Assembly (NCBI RefSeq): GCF_009687845.1
Contig: NZ_BLAD01000037.1
Coordinates: 227,416 to 291,415, forward strand
Origin: Acrocarpospora corrugata
GTDB lineage: Bacteria; Actinomycetota; Actinomycetes; Streptosporangiales; Streptosporangiaceae
Direction of reading: 5' to 3'
DNA length: 64,000 bases
This document shows, piece by piece, positions 31,065 through 40,349 of this stretch; position 1 is the first letter of the stretch; each line of letters begins with the position of its first letter. The position numbers and the translations under genes were made by a program. The notes under the pieces were generated by a model. It was not told where the DNA came from. It did no database searches and was given only the letters and a program-made list of their open reading frames with translations.

Positions 31065-31547
31065 ATGGTGAGTTTGCTGCGGAAGATCAGAAAGACGGGC
31101 CGGGTGGCCGAGCCCGCCCCCGAACGGACCCTGGAAGACCTGCCGGCGGCGGCACAGCTGCGCGGTTCCGTGCAGATCAGGCACGTGGACGCGGGTTCCT
31201 GCAACGGCTGCGAGGTCGAGATCGCCTCGGCGTTCGGCCCGGTCTACGACGGCGAACGGTATGGCGCCCGCCTGGTGGCCTCGCCGCGGCACGCCGACGC
31301 GCTCCTGGTGACGGGTCCGGTGACGCGCAACATGGCGTCGGCTCTGCGCCGCACGTTCGAGGCGGTGCCGGAGCCGCGGCTGGTGGTCGCGTTGGGCGAC
31401 TGCGCCCGCGACTGCGGCGTGTTCGCGGGCGCGTACGGCGTGGCGGGCGCGGTGCGCGACGTGGTGCCCGTCGATCTGGAGGTGCCGGGCTGCCCGCCGG
31501 AACCTCAAGTGATCATTGAGGCGCTGCGGAGGATGACCGGTCGATGA
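31065..31547 (+). CDS. NuoB/HycG-like Fe-S subunit of a hydrogenase-like membrane complex
   Basis: 160 residues, the length class of M. tuberculosis Rv0082. Iron-sulfur ligand pattern: GSCNGCEVE (about 44), GDCARDCG (about 110) and PGCPPEP (about 145), the arrangement that holds the N2-type [4Fe-4S] cluster in complex I and group 4 hydrogenases. ATG 31065 has GGAG upstream. The stop overlaps the next start (ATGA). Acts as the electron-transferring peripheral subunit next to HycE. Confidence 0.88.
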   Translation: MVSLLRKIRKTGRVAEPAPERTLEDLPAAAQLRGSVQIRHVDAGSCNGCEVEIASAFGPVYDGERYGARLVASPRHADALLVTGPVTRNMASALRRTFEAVPEPRLVVALGDCARDCGVFAGAYGVAGAVRDVVPVDLEVPGCPPEPQVIIEALRRMTGR

Positions 31548-33553
31548 TCCTGGTCGGTGTCTGGTACGTCGCGGCGTTGTCGGCGTGCGCGCTGGCCGCG
31601 CTCGCCGCCGTGCTCGGGCCGGCGCGCGGGCGCCCGGCCCTGGTCGGCACGATCACCGTGGGAGCGGGTGCGCTCGCGGCGGTCGCGGGGGTGGCCGCGA
31701 TGGGTGGCGGCGGCTGGCAGGCGTGGCTGCCCGAGGTGCTGCCGCTGGCGGGCGTACGGCTGGCCATCGACCCGCTGTCGGGCGTGTTCATCGCCGTCAC
31801 GGGTGCGGTCACCAGCTGCGCCGCCCTGTACGGGGTGGGTTACGCCAAGGACGGGCACGGCCCGGCGGGACGGGTGACCCAGGCCGCGGTGCCGCTCTTC
31901 GTGGCCTCGATGCTGCTGGTTCCGGCGGCGGCGAGCGTCAGCACGCTACTGCTCACCTGGGAGTTGATGGCGATCACGTCGCTGCTGCTGGTGCTGGCGG
32001 AGCACCGGCGGCGGGCGGCGGTGGGGGAGGCGGCGCTCTGGTACGCCGTGATGACCCACCTGGGATTGGTGGCGATCCTGTCCGGCCTGTTCGCCTTCGC
32101 CGCTTCGGCGGGCGGGGAGTCCTTCGCCCAGTTGCGGGCCGCCGAACTGTCCCCGGCGATGCGCTCCGCGGTGTTCGTGGCGACCTTCGTCGGGTTCGCG
32201 TCCAAGGCGGGGATCGTGCCGTTGCACGTGTGGCTGCCCCGGGCGCACCCGGAAGCGCCGAGTCATGTGTCGGCGTTGATGAGTGCCGCGATGGTGAACC
32301 TGGGCTGCTACGGCATCCTGCGGGTCGGGCTTGATCTGCTGGGCGGCGGCCCGGCCTGGTGGTGGCTGCTGGTCCTGGCCGCGGGTGCGGTCTCCGCCCT
32401 GTATGGGATCTTGCACGCGGTGGTGGCCGCGGATCTGAAGCGGCTGCTCGCCTACTCCACCACCGAGAACATGGGCCTGGTGCTGATCGGTCTGGGCGCG
32501 GCCGGCTTCTTCGCCACCGCGGGCTTCGACGCACTGGCGGGCGTCGCGTTGACGGCGGCTTTGCTGCACGTGGTCAACCATGCGGCGTTCAAGACGGTGT
32601 TGTTCCTGGCGGCCGGTTCGGTGCTGCGGGCCACGGGCACCCGCGACCTGGACGCGCTGGGCGGGCTGCGTACGCGCATGCCGTACACGACCGGGCTGTT
32701 CGCGGTCGGCGCGCTGTGCGCGTCCGCGTTGCCGCCCGGCAACGCCTTCATCAGCGAGTGGCTGCTACTGCAGAGCCTGATCCAGTCAGGGTCGGTCTCC
32801 GGCCTGGCCGGGGTCGTCCTCATGCCGCTGGCCGTCGCGGTGATCGCGCTGTCGGCGGGGCTGGCGGTGGCCACGTTCGTGAAGGCGTTCGGCGTCGGGT
32901 TCCTGGCCCGGCCGCGCAGCCCGGCCGCCGGGGCGGCCCGGGAGAGCCCGCCGGCCATGGTGGGCGGGATGGCGCTGGCGGCCGGGTGCTGCCTGGCCCT
33001 GGCCTTGGCCCCGGTCCTGATCGTGCCCGCGCTGACCCGGCCCGTCCTGGCCGTGGTCGCCGGTACCGGGGTGAGCGCGCGCGACCTGATCCTGGCCGGC
33101 GGAGCCGGCGCGATCTCGCCGACGCTCATCGCGGCAGCCCTCGTGCTGGCCGTCGGCGCCGTGCTGGCGCTGACCCGGGCGGTGATGGTCCGGCGGAGCC
33201 GCCGCGTGGCCCGGCTGTGGGACTGCGGGGCCGGGCCGATGTCGGCCCGGATGGAGTACACGGCGACGTCCTTCGCCGAACCGCTTCAGCGGGTCTTCGA
33301 CGACGTCCTGGCACCGGAGAACGACGTCGATGTGACCCCCGCACGCGAGTCGGCGTACCTGGTGCGGCGGGTGGCCTTCCACGCCCGCGTTCCCGACCGG
33401 ATCGAGCGCCGCCTCTACGACCCGCTGCTGGCCGTCGCCGACGACGTCGGCATCCGAGCCCGCCGGCTGGCCAACGGCAGCGTGCACCGGTATCTGGCCT
33501 TCGGCTTCTGCGTCCTGACCGGCGCGCTGGTGGTGCTGGCGGTGATCGAGTGA
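31544..33553 (+). CDS. Antiporter-like membrane subunit (HyfB/NuoL/MrpA family)
   Basis: 669 residues, polytopic, about 14-16 helices. The proton-pumping family signature is at residues 190-300: SKAGIVPLHVWLPRAHPEAP with the lysine and histidine of the channel, then LLAYSTTENMGLVLIGLG. The E. coli HyfB counterpart is of similar size. It starts with ATG 31544 inside the end of the previous gene and ends in a GTGA overlap with the next. Proton or ion translocation coupled to electron transfer is the family role. Confidence 0.88.
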   Translation: MILVGVWYVAALSACALAALAAVLGPARGRPALVGTITVGAGALAAVAGVAAMGGGGWQAWLPEVLPLAGVRLAIDPLSGVFIAVTGAVTSCAALYGVGYAKDGHGPAGRVTQAAVPLFVASMLLVPAAASVSTLLLTWELMAITSLLLVLAEHRRRAAVGEAALWYAVMTHLGLVAILSGLFAFAASAGGESFAQLRAAELSPAMRSAVFVATFVGFASKAGIVPLHVWLPRAHPEAPSHVSALMSAAMVNLGCYGILRVGLDLLGGGPAWWWLLVLAAGAVSALYGILHAVVAADLKRLLAYSTTENMGLVLIGLGAAGFFATAGFDALAGVALTAALLHVVNHAAFKTVLFLAAGSVLRATGTRDLDALGGLRTRMPYTTGLFAVGALCASALPPGNAFISEWLLLQSLIQSGSVSGLAGVVLMPLAVAVIALSAGLAVATFVKAFGVGFLARPRSPAAGAARESPPAMVGGMALAAGCCLALALAPVLIVPALTRPVLAVVAGTGVSARDLILAGGAGAISPTLIAAALVLAVGAVLALTRAVMVRRSRRVARLWDCGAGPMSARMEYTATSFAEPLQRVFDDVLAPENDVDVTPARESAYLVRRVAFHARVPDRIERRLYDPLLAVADDVGIRARRLANGSVHRYLAFGFCVLTGALVVLAVIE

Positions 33554-34494
33554 CCGACGTGGCCGGGGTGGTCCTCCAGGTAGTCCTCGTGGGGCTCGGT
33601 TCACCGCTCCTGGTGGGGGTGATGCGGCAGGTCCGGGCCCGGCTGGAAGGGCGGGCCGGAGCGGGGATCTGGCAGCCCTGGCGCGACCTGCGCAAGCTGA
33701 TGCGCAGGCAGCCGATCACCCCGGCCGGAACGGGGTGGATGTTCCGCGCGGCCCCGCTGCTGCTGCCGGGTACCGCGCTGGTGGTGGCCTCGGTCGTGCC
33801 GCTGGTCACCACCGCGTCCCCGCTCGACGGCGTAGCCGACCTGTTCGCGGTGACGGCGCTGCTCACCCTGGGCTCGGTGGCTCTGGCGCTGGCCGGGCTC
33901 GACACCGGGACCGCTTTCGGCGGGATGGGGGCCAGCCGTGAGGTGACCGTGCTGGCGCTGGTCGAACCGACCATCCTGTTGTCGGTGTTCGCGCTGTCGG
34001 TGCCGGCCGGTTCCACGAACCTGGGCGACATCGTGACCGCCGCCGCCGAGCATCCGCTGTCGCTGATCTCGCCGGTCAGCCTGCTCGCGGCGGTCGCACT
34101 GGTGATCGTCTCCATCGCCGAGACCGGCCGCATCCCGGTGGACAATCCCGCCACGCACCTTGAGCTGACGATGATCCATGAGGCGATGACCCTGGAGTAC
34201 GCCGGGCTCGACCTGGCCCTGATCGAATGGGCGTCGGCGATGCGGCTGAGCCTGCTGCTCGGGTTGCTGGCGGGGCTGTTCGCCCCGTGGGGCATCGCCA
34301 CGGCCGGAGCCGGGCCGCTCGCGCTGCTGGTCGCCGCGGTGGTGATCGCGCTCAAGGTCACCGTGCTGGGCGGGCTCCTGGCCGCCAGTGAGGTGTTCAT
34401 GGCCAAGCTGCGGCTCTTCCGCATCCCCGAGCTGCTGGCCGGGTCGTTCCTGATGGCGCTGCTGGCCGTGGCCGCCTCCTACTTTCTGGCGTGA
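33550..34494 (+). CDS. hycD: HycD/NuoH-like membrane subunit
   Basis: 314 residues from GTG 33550 in a GTGA overlap. Family marks: GKL-type cytoplasmic loop DLRKLMRRQPITPAGTGWMF, then ETGRIPVDNPATHLELTMIH (about 195-215), the conserved acidic loop of NuoH/HycD that faces the quinone or cluster site. It anchors the peripheral arm. M. tuberculosis Rv0084 (hycD) has nearly the same length. Confidence 0.88.
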   Translation: MTDVAGVVLQVVLVGLGSPLLVGVMRQVRARLEGRAGAGIWQPWRDLRKLMRRQPITPAGTGWMFRAAPLLLPGTALVVASVVPLVTTASPLDGVADLFAVTALLTLGSVALALAGLDTGTAFGGMGASREVTVLALVEPTILLSVFALSVPAGSTNLGDIVTAAAEHPLSLISPVSLLAAVALVIVSIAETGRIPVDNPATHLELTMIHEAMTLEYAGLDLALIEWASAMRLSLLLGLLAGLFAPWGIATAGAGPLALLVAAVVIALKVTVLGGLLAASEVFMAKLRLFRIPELLAGSFLMALLAVAASYFLA

Positions 34495-35159
34495 TCGACA
34501 TGACCGAGGCGATCTACGTTCAGCTGCTGTACCTGGCCTGCGGGGCTTTCCTGCTCACCGGGGTGCTGGTGCTCTGGCGGCGCGACCTGTCCGCGATCAT
34601 CCGGCTGTTCGCTCTGCAGGGCCTCGCGCTGGGGGCCCTGATCCTCGTGCTCGCCGCGTACCAGCGCGATCTCGCGCTCGCGCTGGTCGGCGTCGGCGTC
34701 GGGGGATTGCGGGCGGGGCTGCTGCCGTACGTGATGCGACGGGCGCTCGCCGCCGCGGGCGCGCACCGGGAAACCCGGCCACTGGTGAATGCGGCGACCT
34801 CGCTGCTGGTGGCCGCGGTGCTGGCGATGCTCGCGTACGCGATCTCGCGTCCGCTGACGCAGCTGGCACCGGGACCGACCATCCGGGCCGTGCCGGTCGC
34901 GCTGACCGTGCTGCTGGTCGGCTTCTTCGTCCTGGTCACCAGGCGGCGGGCGTTGTCGCAGGTGGTGGGGTTCCTGTTGATGGACAATGCGATTACCGCG
35001 ACCGCGTTCCTGACCACCAGCGGCGTGCCGTTGGTGGTGGAGCTGGGCGTCTCCCTGGACGTGCTGCTGGCCGTGCTGGTCCTGTACACGCTGACCGACC
35101 GGATCCGGGCGTCCTTCGGCGGCACCGACCTGGACGAACTGCGGGAGCTGCACGACTGA
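34491..35159 (+). CDS. hycP: HyfE/HycP-like membrane subunit
   Basis: 222 residues from GTG 34491 (GTGA overlap); ATG 34500 is an alternative. It has about seven transmembrane helices, a NuoK-like small subunit of hydrogenase-4-type complexes: YLACGAFLLTGVLVLWRRDL, VAALTVLLVGFFVL-like segments and GFLLMDNAITATAFLTTSGV. It is followed directly by the HycQ gene (TGATG junction). Matches the size of Rv0085. Confidence 0.85.
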   Translation: MIDMTEAIYVQLLYLACGAFLLTGVLVLWRRDLSAIIRLFALQGLALGALILVLAAYQRDLALALVGVGVGGLRAGLLPYVMRRALAAAGAHRETRPLVNAATSLLVAAVLAMLAYAISRPLTQLAPGPTIRAVPVALTVLLVGFFVLVTRRRALSQVVGFLLMDNAITATAFLTTSGVPLVVELGVSLDVLLAVLVLYTLTDRIRASFGGTDLDELRELHD

Positions 35160-36640
35160 TGACCGCTTCTCTGGTGACCGCGCCGATCGTGGTTCCGCTC
35201 CTGTCGGCGGCCGGCTACGCCGTGTTCGGGTGGAACCGCCGCACGGCGTGGCTGGGAGCGGTCGCCGCGGCCGGGCTGCTGGTCGGCGCGGCACTCCTGG
35301 CGGCCGGGACGCGCGGCGGGGCCGTCCTGGCGGCGTTGGGGCTGCTGCGGGCGGACGCGCTCAGCGCGTACATGCTGATCGTGATCGGCGTGGTGGCCCT
35401 GCCGGCGATGCTGGCCGGGCCGGCCTACCTGGCGGCGGAGGCCGCCGCCGGGCACGTGAGCCCGGCGGCGGCACGCAGGTACGGCATGCTCACCCAGATG
35501 TTCCTCGCGGCGATGGCACTGGCCGTGCTGGCCGCCAACCTGGGGCTGGTGTGGGTGGCGGTCGAGGCCACCACGATCGTGACCGCCTTCCTGGTCGGGC
35601 ATCGGCATACCCGCGAGGCCACCGAGGCGGCCTGGAAGTACGTGGTCATCTGCTCGGTCGGCATCGGTCTGGCGCTGCTGGGGGTCGTGCTGGTGTACTT
35701 CGCCGCCCTGCACGCCGGGCTCTCCGAGGCCCAGGGCCTGGACCTGGCCATGCTGACCGAGCGTGCCACCGGCCTGGATCCTGGCGTGACCCGGCTCGCC
35801 GTCCTGCTGCTCGTGCTCGGGTTCGGGACGAAGGCCGGTCTCGCGCCCATGCACGCCTGGCTGCCGGACGCCCACAGCCAGGCGCCGGCTCCGGTGTCGG
35901 CGCTGATGTCGGGCGTGCTGCTGTCGGTGGCGTTCTACGCGATCCTGCGGGTGAAGGTGATCGCCGATCAGGCGCTCGGCCCGGACTTCGCCCGCGTGCT
36001 CCTGGTCGTGGCCGCGCTGGGCTCCCTCGCGGTCGCGGCGGCCCTGCTGCTGGCCCAGCGGGACTACAAGCGGCTGCTCGCCTACTCCAGCATCGAGCAC
36101 ATGGGCCTGCTGGCCTTGGGCGCCGCGGTGGGCGACGCTCTCGCGCTGGCCGCGGTGCTGCTGCACGTCCTCGGGCACGGGCTGGCCAAGTCGGTGCTGT
36201 TCCTGGGCGCGGGCCACATCCAGCACGCCGTGGGAAGCAGCCGGATCTCGGCCCTGGGCGGCCTGCTCGCGCGGGCCCCGCTGCTGGGCGGCACGTTCGG
36301 GCTCGGCCTGCTCGCGCTGCTGGGGCTGCCGCCGTTCAGCCTGTTCGCCAGCGAGCTCGGCATCGCCCGGGCGGGCTTCCCGTCCGGGCTGGGCTGGGCG
36401 GTCGTCGTGGCGTTCACGCTGATGCTGGTCATCGTCGCCGCGGTCGGACGGCACGCCCGCCTGATGCTGCTCGGCCCGGCGCCCGCCGTGGCCGCCGAAC
36501 CGGGCATCAGGGTGCCGCGGGCCGTGGCCGGTTCGCTGGTCGCCGCCCTGGCGGTGTGCGTCCTGCTGGGCGTCACGACCGCGCCGCTGGACGGGCTGCT
36601 GCGCTCGGCCGCCGCAATCGCCACCGGAGCCGCCCCATGA
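35159..36640 (+). CDS. hycQ: HyfF/HycQ-like antiporter subunit
   Basis: 493 residues, second antiporter-like subunit. Signature: GTKAGLAPMHAWLPDAHSQA (about 222-241) and LLAYSSIEHMGLLALGAAVG. About 13-14 helices. Start ATG 35159 shares a base with the preceding stop; the end overlaps the HycE start by four bases. With HyfB the complex has two ion-channel-type subunits. Confidence 0.88.
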   Translation: MTASLVTAPIVVPLLSAAGYAVFGWNRRTAWLGAVAAAGLLVGAALLAAGTRGGAVLAALGLLRADALSAYMLIVIGVVALPAMLAGPAYLAAEAAAGHVSPAAARRYGMLTQMFLAAMALAVLAANLGLVWVAVEATTIVTAFLVGHRHTREATEAAWKYVVICSVGIGLALLGVVLVYFAALHAGLSEAQGLDLAMLTERATGLDPGVTRLAVLLLVLGFGTKAGLAPMHAWLPDAHSQAPAPVSALMSGVLLSVAFYAILRVKVIADQALGPDFARVLLVVAALGSLAVAAALLLAQRDYKRLLAYSSIEHMGLLALGAAVGDALALAAVLLHVLGHGLAKSVLFLGAGHIQHAVGSSRISALGGLLARAPLLGGTFGLGLLALLGLPPFSLFASELGIARAGFPSGLGWAVVVAFTLMLVIVAAVGRHARLMLLGPAPAVAAEPGIRVPRAVAGSLVAALAVCVLLGVTTAPLDGLLRSAAAIATGAAP

Positions 36641-38103
36641 CCCTCCGCACCGTCACCGATATCCGGCCCCGCGACGTCGTCCATGAGGCCGGGGCGCTGC
36701 TCGGCGCGGGCTACCGGCTCGCCTTGGTCTCCGCGCACGAGCAGGCGCGCGGGCTGGAGGTCGTCTACCTGTTCACCGCCGCCGCCCCGGATCGGCGGAC
36801 CGAGCTTCGCCTGCTGCTGCCGCTGGAGCGGCCCGCCGTCGACAGCCTGGCCGGCCTGTCCTTCCCGGCGGGCCGGTTCGAACGCGAGATGCGCGACCTG
36901 TACGGCATCACCCCGCTCGGGCACCCGATGCCGCGCCGTCTGGTCCGGCACCACCACTGGCCGCGCGGCTGGTATCCGATGCGGGCTCAGACCGGACCGC
37001 CGCCCGCCTTCGGCGACCCAGAAGGGCCCTTCCCGTTCGTGACCGTGGAAGGCCCCGCCGTCTACGAGATCCCCGTCGGGCCGGTCCACGCCGGGCTCAT
37101 CGAGCCGGGCCACTTCCGCTTCTCCGTGGTGGGTGAGTCCATCATCAAACTCAAGGCCCGCCTGTGGTTCGTCCACCGCGGCCTGGAGAAACTCTTCCAG
37201 GGGCGCGACCCCGCCGACGGGCTCCCGCTGGCCGAGCGGGTCAGCGGTGACACCTCCCTGGGGCATGCCCTGGCGTTCTGCCTGGCCGTCGAGGAGGCCA
37301 CCGGGCTGGAGGTGAATCCCGCGGCGCACGCAGGGCGGGCGATGCTGCTGGAGCTGGAACGCCTGTACAACCACGTCACCGACCTGGGCGCGCTCTGCAA
37401 CGACGTCGCCCATTCGATCCTGAACGCCCAGGCCGGGCGGGTACGCGAACAGTTGCTGCGGATCAACGCGGAAGTCACCGGCCACCGGCTGCTGCGCGGC
37501 GCCGTCACGATCGGGGGTGTGCGCCTGCGCGCGCTGCCCGACCCCGGCCGGCTGCGGGCGATCGGAGCGGACATCGCCGAGATCGCCGCGCTGGCCCAGG
37601 GCCACAGCGTCATCGCCGACCGGTTCACCGGAACCGGCATCCTCCCCGCCCGGGCCGCACGCGACCTCGGCACCCTCGGGTACGTGGCGCGTGCCAGCGG
37701 TCTCGACGTGGACGCCCGCCGCGACCATCCGACCCTCGACCTGGGGCCGTTCTCGCCGGTCGTCCAGACCGACGGGGACGTGCTGGCCAGGTTCCAGGTG
37801 CGCGTCCGGGAGATCGCCGCCTCGATCGAGCTGATCGCCCGGCTGGCCGAGGGCACAGCTGCCGGCGTCGATCCGAGCAGCGGTCCGCGCGGTACCGGAG
37901 TGGGCATCGTCGAGGGCTGGCGGGGGACGATCCTGCACCGGATCGAACTCGATTCCGGCGGCGCGCTCCGCCGGGTCAAGATCGTCGATCCGTCCTTCTT
38001 CAACTGGCCCGCCCTGCCGGTCGCGCTCAGCGGGGCGATCGTTCCCGACTTTCCGCTGGTCAACAAGAGCTTCAACCTGTCGTACGCGGGCAACGACCTG
38101 TGA
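36637..38103 (+). CDS. hycE: HycE-like large subunit (NuoC + NuoD fusion) without NiFe ligands
   Basis: 488 residues from ATG 36637 (ATGA overlap). An N-terminal NuoC-like domain (about 1-120, REMRDLYGITPLGHPMPRRL) is fused to a NuoD/HycE-like domain. In NiFe hydrogenases two CxxC motifs hold the metal. Here the first position reads ERVSGDTSLGHA (about 199) and the last DPSFFNWPALP (about 450), so neither pair exists. The C-terminus ends in INKSF-type sequence LVNKSFNLSYAGNDL. Therefore it is not an H2-evolving enzyme but belongs to the hydrogenase-related (Ehr-type) complexes; its electron partner is unknown. Rv0087 of M. tuberculosis is the matching gene. Confidence 0.88.
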   Translation: MTLRTVTDIRPRDVVHEAGALLGAGYRLALVSAHEQARGLEVVYLFTAAAPDRRTELRLLLPLERPAVDSLAGLSFPAGRFEREMRDLYGITPLGHPMPRRLVRHHHWPRGWYPMRAQTGPPPAFGDPEGPFPFVTVEGPAVYEIPVGPVHAGLIEPGHFRFSVVGESIIKLKARLWFVHRGLEKLFQGRDPADGLPLAERVSGDTSLGHALAFCLAVEEATGLEVNPAAHAGRAMLLELERLYNHVTDLGALCNDVAHSILNAQAGRVREQLLRINAEVTGHRLLRGAVTIGGVRLRALPDPGRLRAIGADIAEIAALAQGHSVIADRFTGTGILPARAARDLGTLGYVARASGLDVDARRDHPTLDLGPFSPVVQTDGDVLARFQVRVREIAASIELIARLAEGTAAGVDPSSGPRGTGVGIVEGWRGTILHRIELDSGGALRRVKIVDPSFFNWPALPVALSGAIVPDFPLVNKSFNLSYAGNDL

Positions 38104-38125
38104 TCATCGGCTCCTGACGCCAAAA

Positions 38126-38161
38126 TCAGGGCGTCGTTCCCGGGTGGGGACGACGCCCTGA
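38126..38161. terminator. Bidirectional terminator between the hyc operon and the tRNAs
   Basis: A 12-bp perfect stem, TCAGGGCGTCGT (38126-38137) with ACGACGCCCTGA (38150-38161), 23 bases after the hycE stop. Read on the minus strand it is followed by TTTT, so it also ends the tRNA transcript. Confidence 0.8.
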
Positions 38162-38166
38162 ATGGG

Positions 38167-38237
38167 AGGTGGAGACGGGATTTGAACCCGTGTACACGGC
38201 TTTGCAGGCCGTTGCCTCGCCTCTCGGCCACTCCACC
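38167..38237 (-). tRNA. tRNA-Cys (anticodon GCA)
   Basis: 71-base cloverleaf on the minus strand. Acceptor stem GGTGGAG/CTCCACC, T arm with GGTTCAAATCC, anticodon GCA complementary to plus-strand 38203-38205. CCA is not encoded. It lies 12 bases downstream of tRNA-Gly in the same transcript. Confidence 0.95.
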
Positions 38238-38249
38238 GGGGAAGATCCG

Positions 38250-38321
38250 AGCGGAAGACGGGATTCGAACCCGCGACCCTCACCTTGGCAAGGTGATGCT
38301 CTACCACTGAGCCACTTCCGC
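38250..38321 (-). tRNA. tRNA-Gly (anticodon GCC)
   Basis: 72-base cloverleaf on the minus strand. Acceptor stem GCGGAAG/CTTCCGC, D arm GGCTCAGTGGTAGAGC, anticodon GCC (plus-strand 38287-38289), T loop GGTTCGAATCC. CCA is not encoded. Confidence 0.96.
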
Positions 38322-38371
38322 GAACGCCATCCGGCGATTTCCGAATTCTAGCGGGTTTCCGCGAGTGATCG

Positions 38372-39037
38372 TCAATCCGGGGCGCGCGTGGCGAGATTGC
38401 GGAAGGCTCGGTCGGCGCCGCGTTCGATGGCGGGGAGCATCAGGAAGATCTCCAGGATGCGGGTCAGGCGGTGGACTTCGATGCGGTGGAAGTCGGGGCC
38501 TTCGGCGCGGGCGAGCACCAGGGACAGCGCGAGCGGGGGGAGCGGCGCGGTGATCAGGTGCAGGCCGGATTCGAGGGTCGAGGCCGTGGGGCGAGCAGGC
38601 GTCTCGGCGGGGTACGGGATGTTTTCCGGCGCGCGCCAGCTGGAGTAGACGGTCTCGCGAGGGATGCGGTCGGTCCCGGCGGCGGCCCAGTCGGCGCTGA
38701 ACAGGACGGGCATCGAGTCGATGAGCGTGGCCAGCGCGCGCTCCCCCGCCGTGGTCAGGAACTTGAGGATTTCCAGTTCCGGGTAGGTGCCGGGGGCTTC
38801 GCGGGTGGACCAGATCCCCTCGACCTTGATGTCGTCGATGGCTTCCAGGGCGCTGATCAGGTATTCGCGCGGGGCCGCGTCCGGCCAGTAGACGGTGAAG
38901 TCGTCGACGGCGCGGCCGTCGCCGCGTTCCAGCACGACGACCTGGGTTATGTCCGCTCCGGCCGCGCCGAGCGCGCTGGTCACCTGCCCCAGCGAACCCG
39001 GACGATCCGGTACGGCGATGCGCAGCCGCAACAACAT
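38372..39037 (-). CDS. ACT-domain protein
   Basis: 221 residues from ATG 39037, with GGGAGG six bases upstream. An N-terminal ACT domain (MLLRLRIAVPDRPGSLGQVT, ADITQVVVLERGDGRAVDDF) is of the amino-acid-binding regulatory type; a second half (about 90-210) of unclear fold includes LATLIDSMPVLFSADWAAAG and RLTRILEIFLMLPAIERGAD. Proteins of this form are common single genes in actinomycetes. The ligand is not known. It lies upstream of and divergent from dusB. Confidence 0.8.
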   Translation of the reverse strand: MLLRLRIAVPDRPGSLGQVTSALGAAGADITQVVVLERGDGRAVDDFTVYWPDAAPREYLISALEAIDDIKVEGIWSTREAPGTYPELEILKFLTTAGERALATLIDSMPVLFSADWAAAGTDRIPRETVYSSWRAPENIPYPAETPARPTASTLESGLHLITAPLPPLALSLVLARAEGPDFHRIEVHRLTRILEIFLMLPAIERGADRAFRNLATRAPD

Positions 39038-39129
39038 GGACGACCTCCCCGACCGCTGCCCAGCACCCAGGCTATCCGCCCTGCCGCGATCTTGTAACCC
39101 GAGGACACGCTCAAAGCCGCGACAATGGC

Positions 39130-40248
39130 ATGGTGAAAGTCGGGACGCTTGAGGTCTGGCCGCCGGTGGTGCTCGCGCCGATGGCCGGCATCACCAACAT
39201 CGCCTTCCGCACGCTCTGCCGGGAGCAGGGCGGCGGGCTTTTCGTGTGCGAGATGATCACGTCGCGGGCGTTGGTGGAGCGTAATCCGCTGACGTTCGAG
39301 ATGATCAGGTTCGGGGCCGGTGAGCGGCCGCGGAGCCTTCAGCTGTACGGGGTCGATCCGGTCGTCATCGGCAGGGCCGCGCGGATGATCGCGGAGGAGG
39401 ATCTGGCCGATCACATCGATCTCAACTTCGGGTGCCCGGTGCCGAAGGTGACGCGGCGTGGGGGCGGGTCGGCGCTGCCGTACAAGCGGAAGTTGCTGCG
39501 GGAGATTCTGCGGCAGGCGGTCGCCAACGCGGGCGGGTTGCCGGTGACGATGAAGATGCGGAAGGGGATCGATGACGATCACCTGACCTATCTGGACGCC
39601 GGGCGGATGGCCGCCGAAGAGGGGCTCGCCGCGGTCGCGCTGCATGCGCGGACCGCCAAGCAGCACTACGGCGGCAACGCCGACTGGGACGCGATCAAGC
39701 GGCTTCGGGATGCCGTGCCGGATATTCCGGTGCTGGGTAACGGCGACATCTGGACCGCCGACGACGCGCTGCGCATGGTCGCCCAGACCGGCTGCGACGG
39801 TGTGGTCGTCGGCCGCGGCTGTCTCGGCCGTCCGTGGCTCTTCCGTGATCTCGAAAACGCTTTCAACGGCGTCGAAGACCGCGCCCAGCCGACCCTGGGC
39901 GAGGTCACCCGCACGCTGCTCCGCCACGCCGAACTCCTCTGCGAGGTCATCGGCAGCGAAAGGTACGGCGTCGCCGACTTCCGCAAACACATCGGCTGGT
40001 ACCTGAAGGGCTTCGTCGTCGGCGCCGAAACCCGCCGCCTGCTCGCCCTCTCCAACGGCCTGGCCGAACTCGAAGACCGCCTCGCGGACCTCGACCACGA
40101 CCAGCCCTGGCCCGGCGAAGCCGCCGACGGCCCCCGCGGCAAGAGCGGCGAACGCCAGAAGGTCATGCTTCCCCACGGCTGGCTCGACGATCCGGACGAA
40201 CTGACCGTGCCTTCGCCAGACGCCGAGGATACGACTTCGGGCGGCTGA
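39130..40248 (+). CDS. dusB: tRNA-dihydrouridine synthase
   Basis: 372 residues. An FMN-dependent reductase of uridines in tRNA D-loops. TIM barrel with the start VLAPMAGITNIAFRTLCREQ, the catalytic cysteine in HIDLNFGCPVPKV (about 107), lysine in TMKMRKGIDDDH (about 142), HARTAKQHYGGNADWDAIKR (about 175) and VLGNGDIWTADDAL with GCDGVVVGRGCLGRPWLF for phosphate binding. A C-terminal helical part completes the family length. ATG 39130 or GTG 39133 could start it. Confidence 0.95.
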   Translation: MVKVGTLEVWPPVVLAPMAGITNIAFRTLCREQGGGLFVCEMITSRALVERNPLTFEMIRFGAGERPRSLQLYGVDPVVIGRAARMIAEEDLADHIDLNFGCPVPKVTRRGGGSALPYKRKLLREILRQAVANAGGLPVTMKMRKGIDDDHLTYLDAGRMAAEEGLAAVALHARTAKQHYGGNADWDAIKRLRDAVPDIPVLGNGDIWTADDALRMVAQTGCDGVVVGRGCLGRPWLFRDLENAFNGVEDRAQPTLGEVTRTLLRHAELLCEVIGSERYGVADFRKHIGWYLKGFVVGAETRRLLALSNGLAELEDRLADLDHDQPWPGEAADGPRGKSGERQKVMLPHGWLDDPDELTVPSPDAEDTTSGG

Positions 40249-40349
40249 AACCGGCTGGTCGCCGTTATCCGGCGCCGATTACGTTGTCACCACGTCTCGC
40301 CGCACCGGCGCCAAGAAGGCCAGGGATTGACGGCGTATTGAGTATCCGG

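Noticed and set aside
36637-38103. Reading HycE as a true NiFe hydrogenase or formate hydrogenlyase subunit
   Set aside because: Neither of the two CxxC nickel-binding pairs is present, and no formate dehydrogenase or ferredoxin subunit is encoded nearby.
38169-38351. 60-codon plus-strand frame across the tRNA genes
   Set aside because: It reads tRNA antisense sequence (the well-known RRDSNPRPSPW-type artefact). Both tRNAs fold well on the minus strand.
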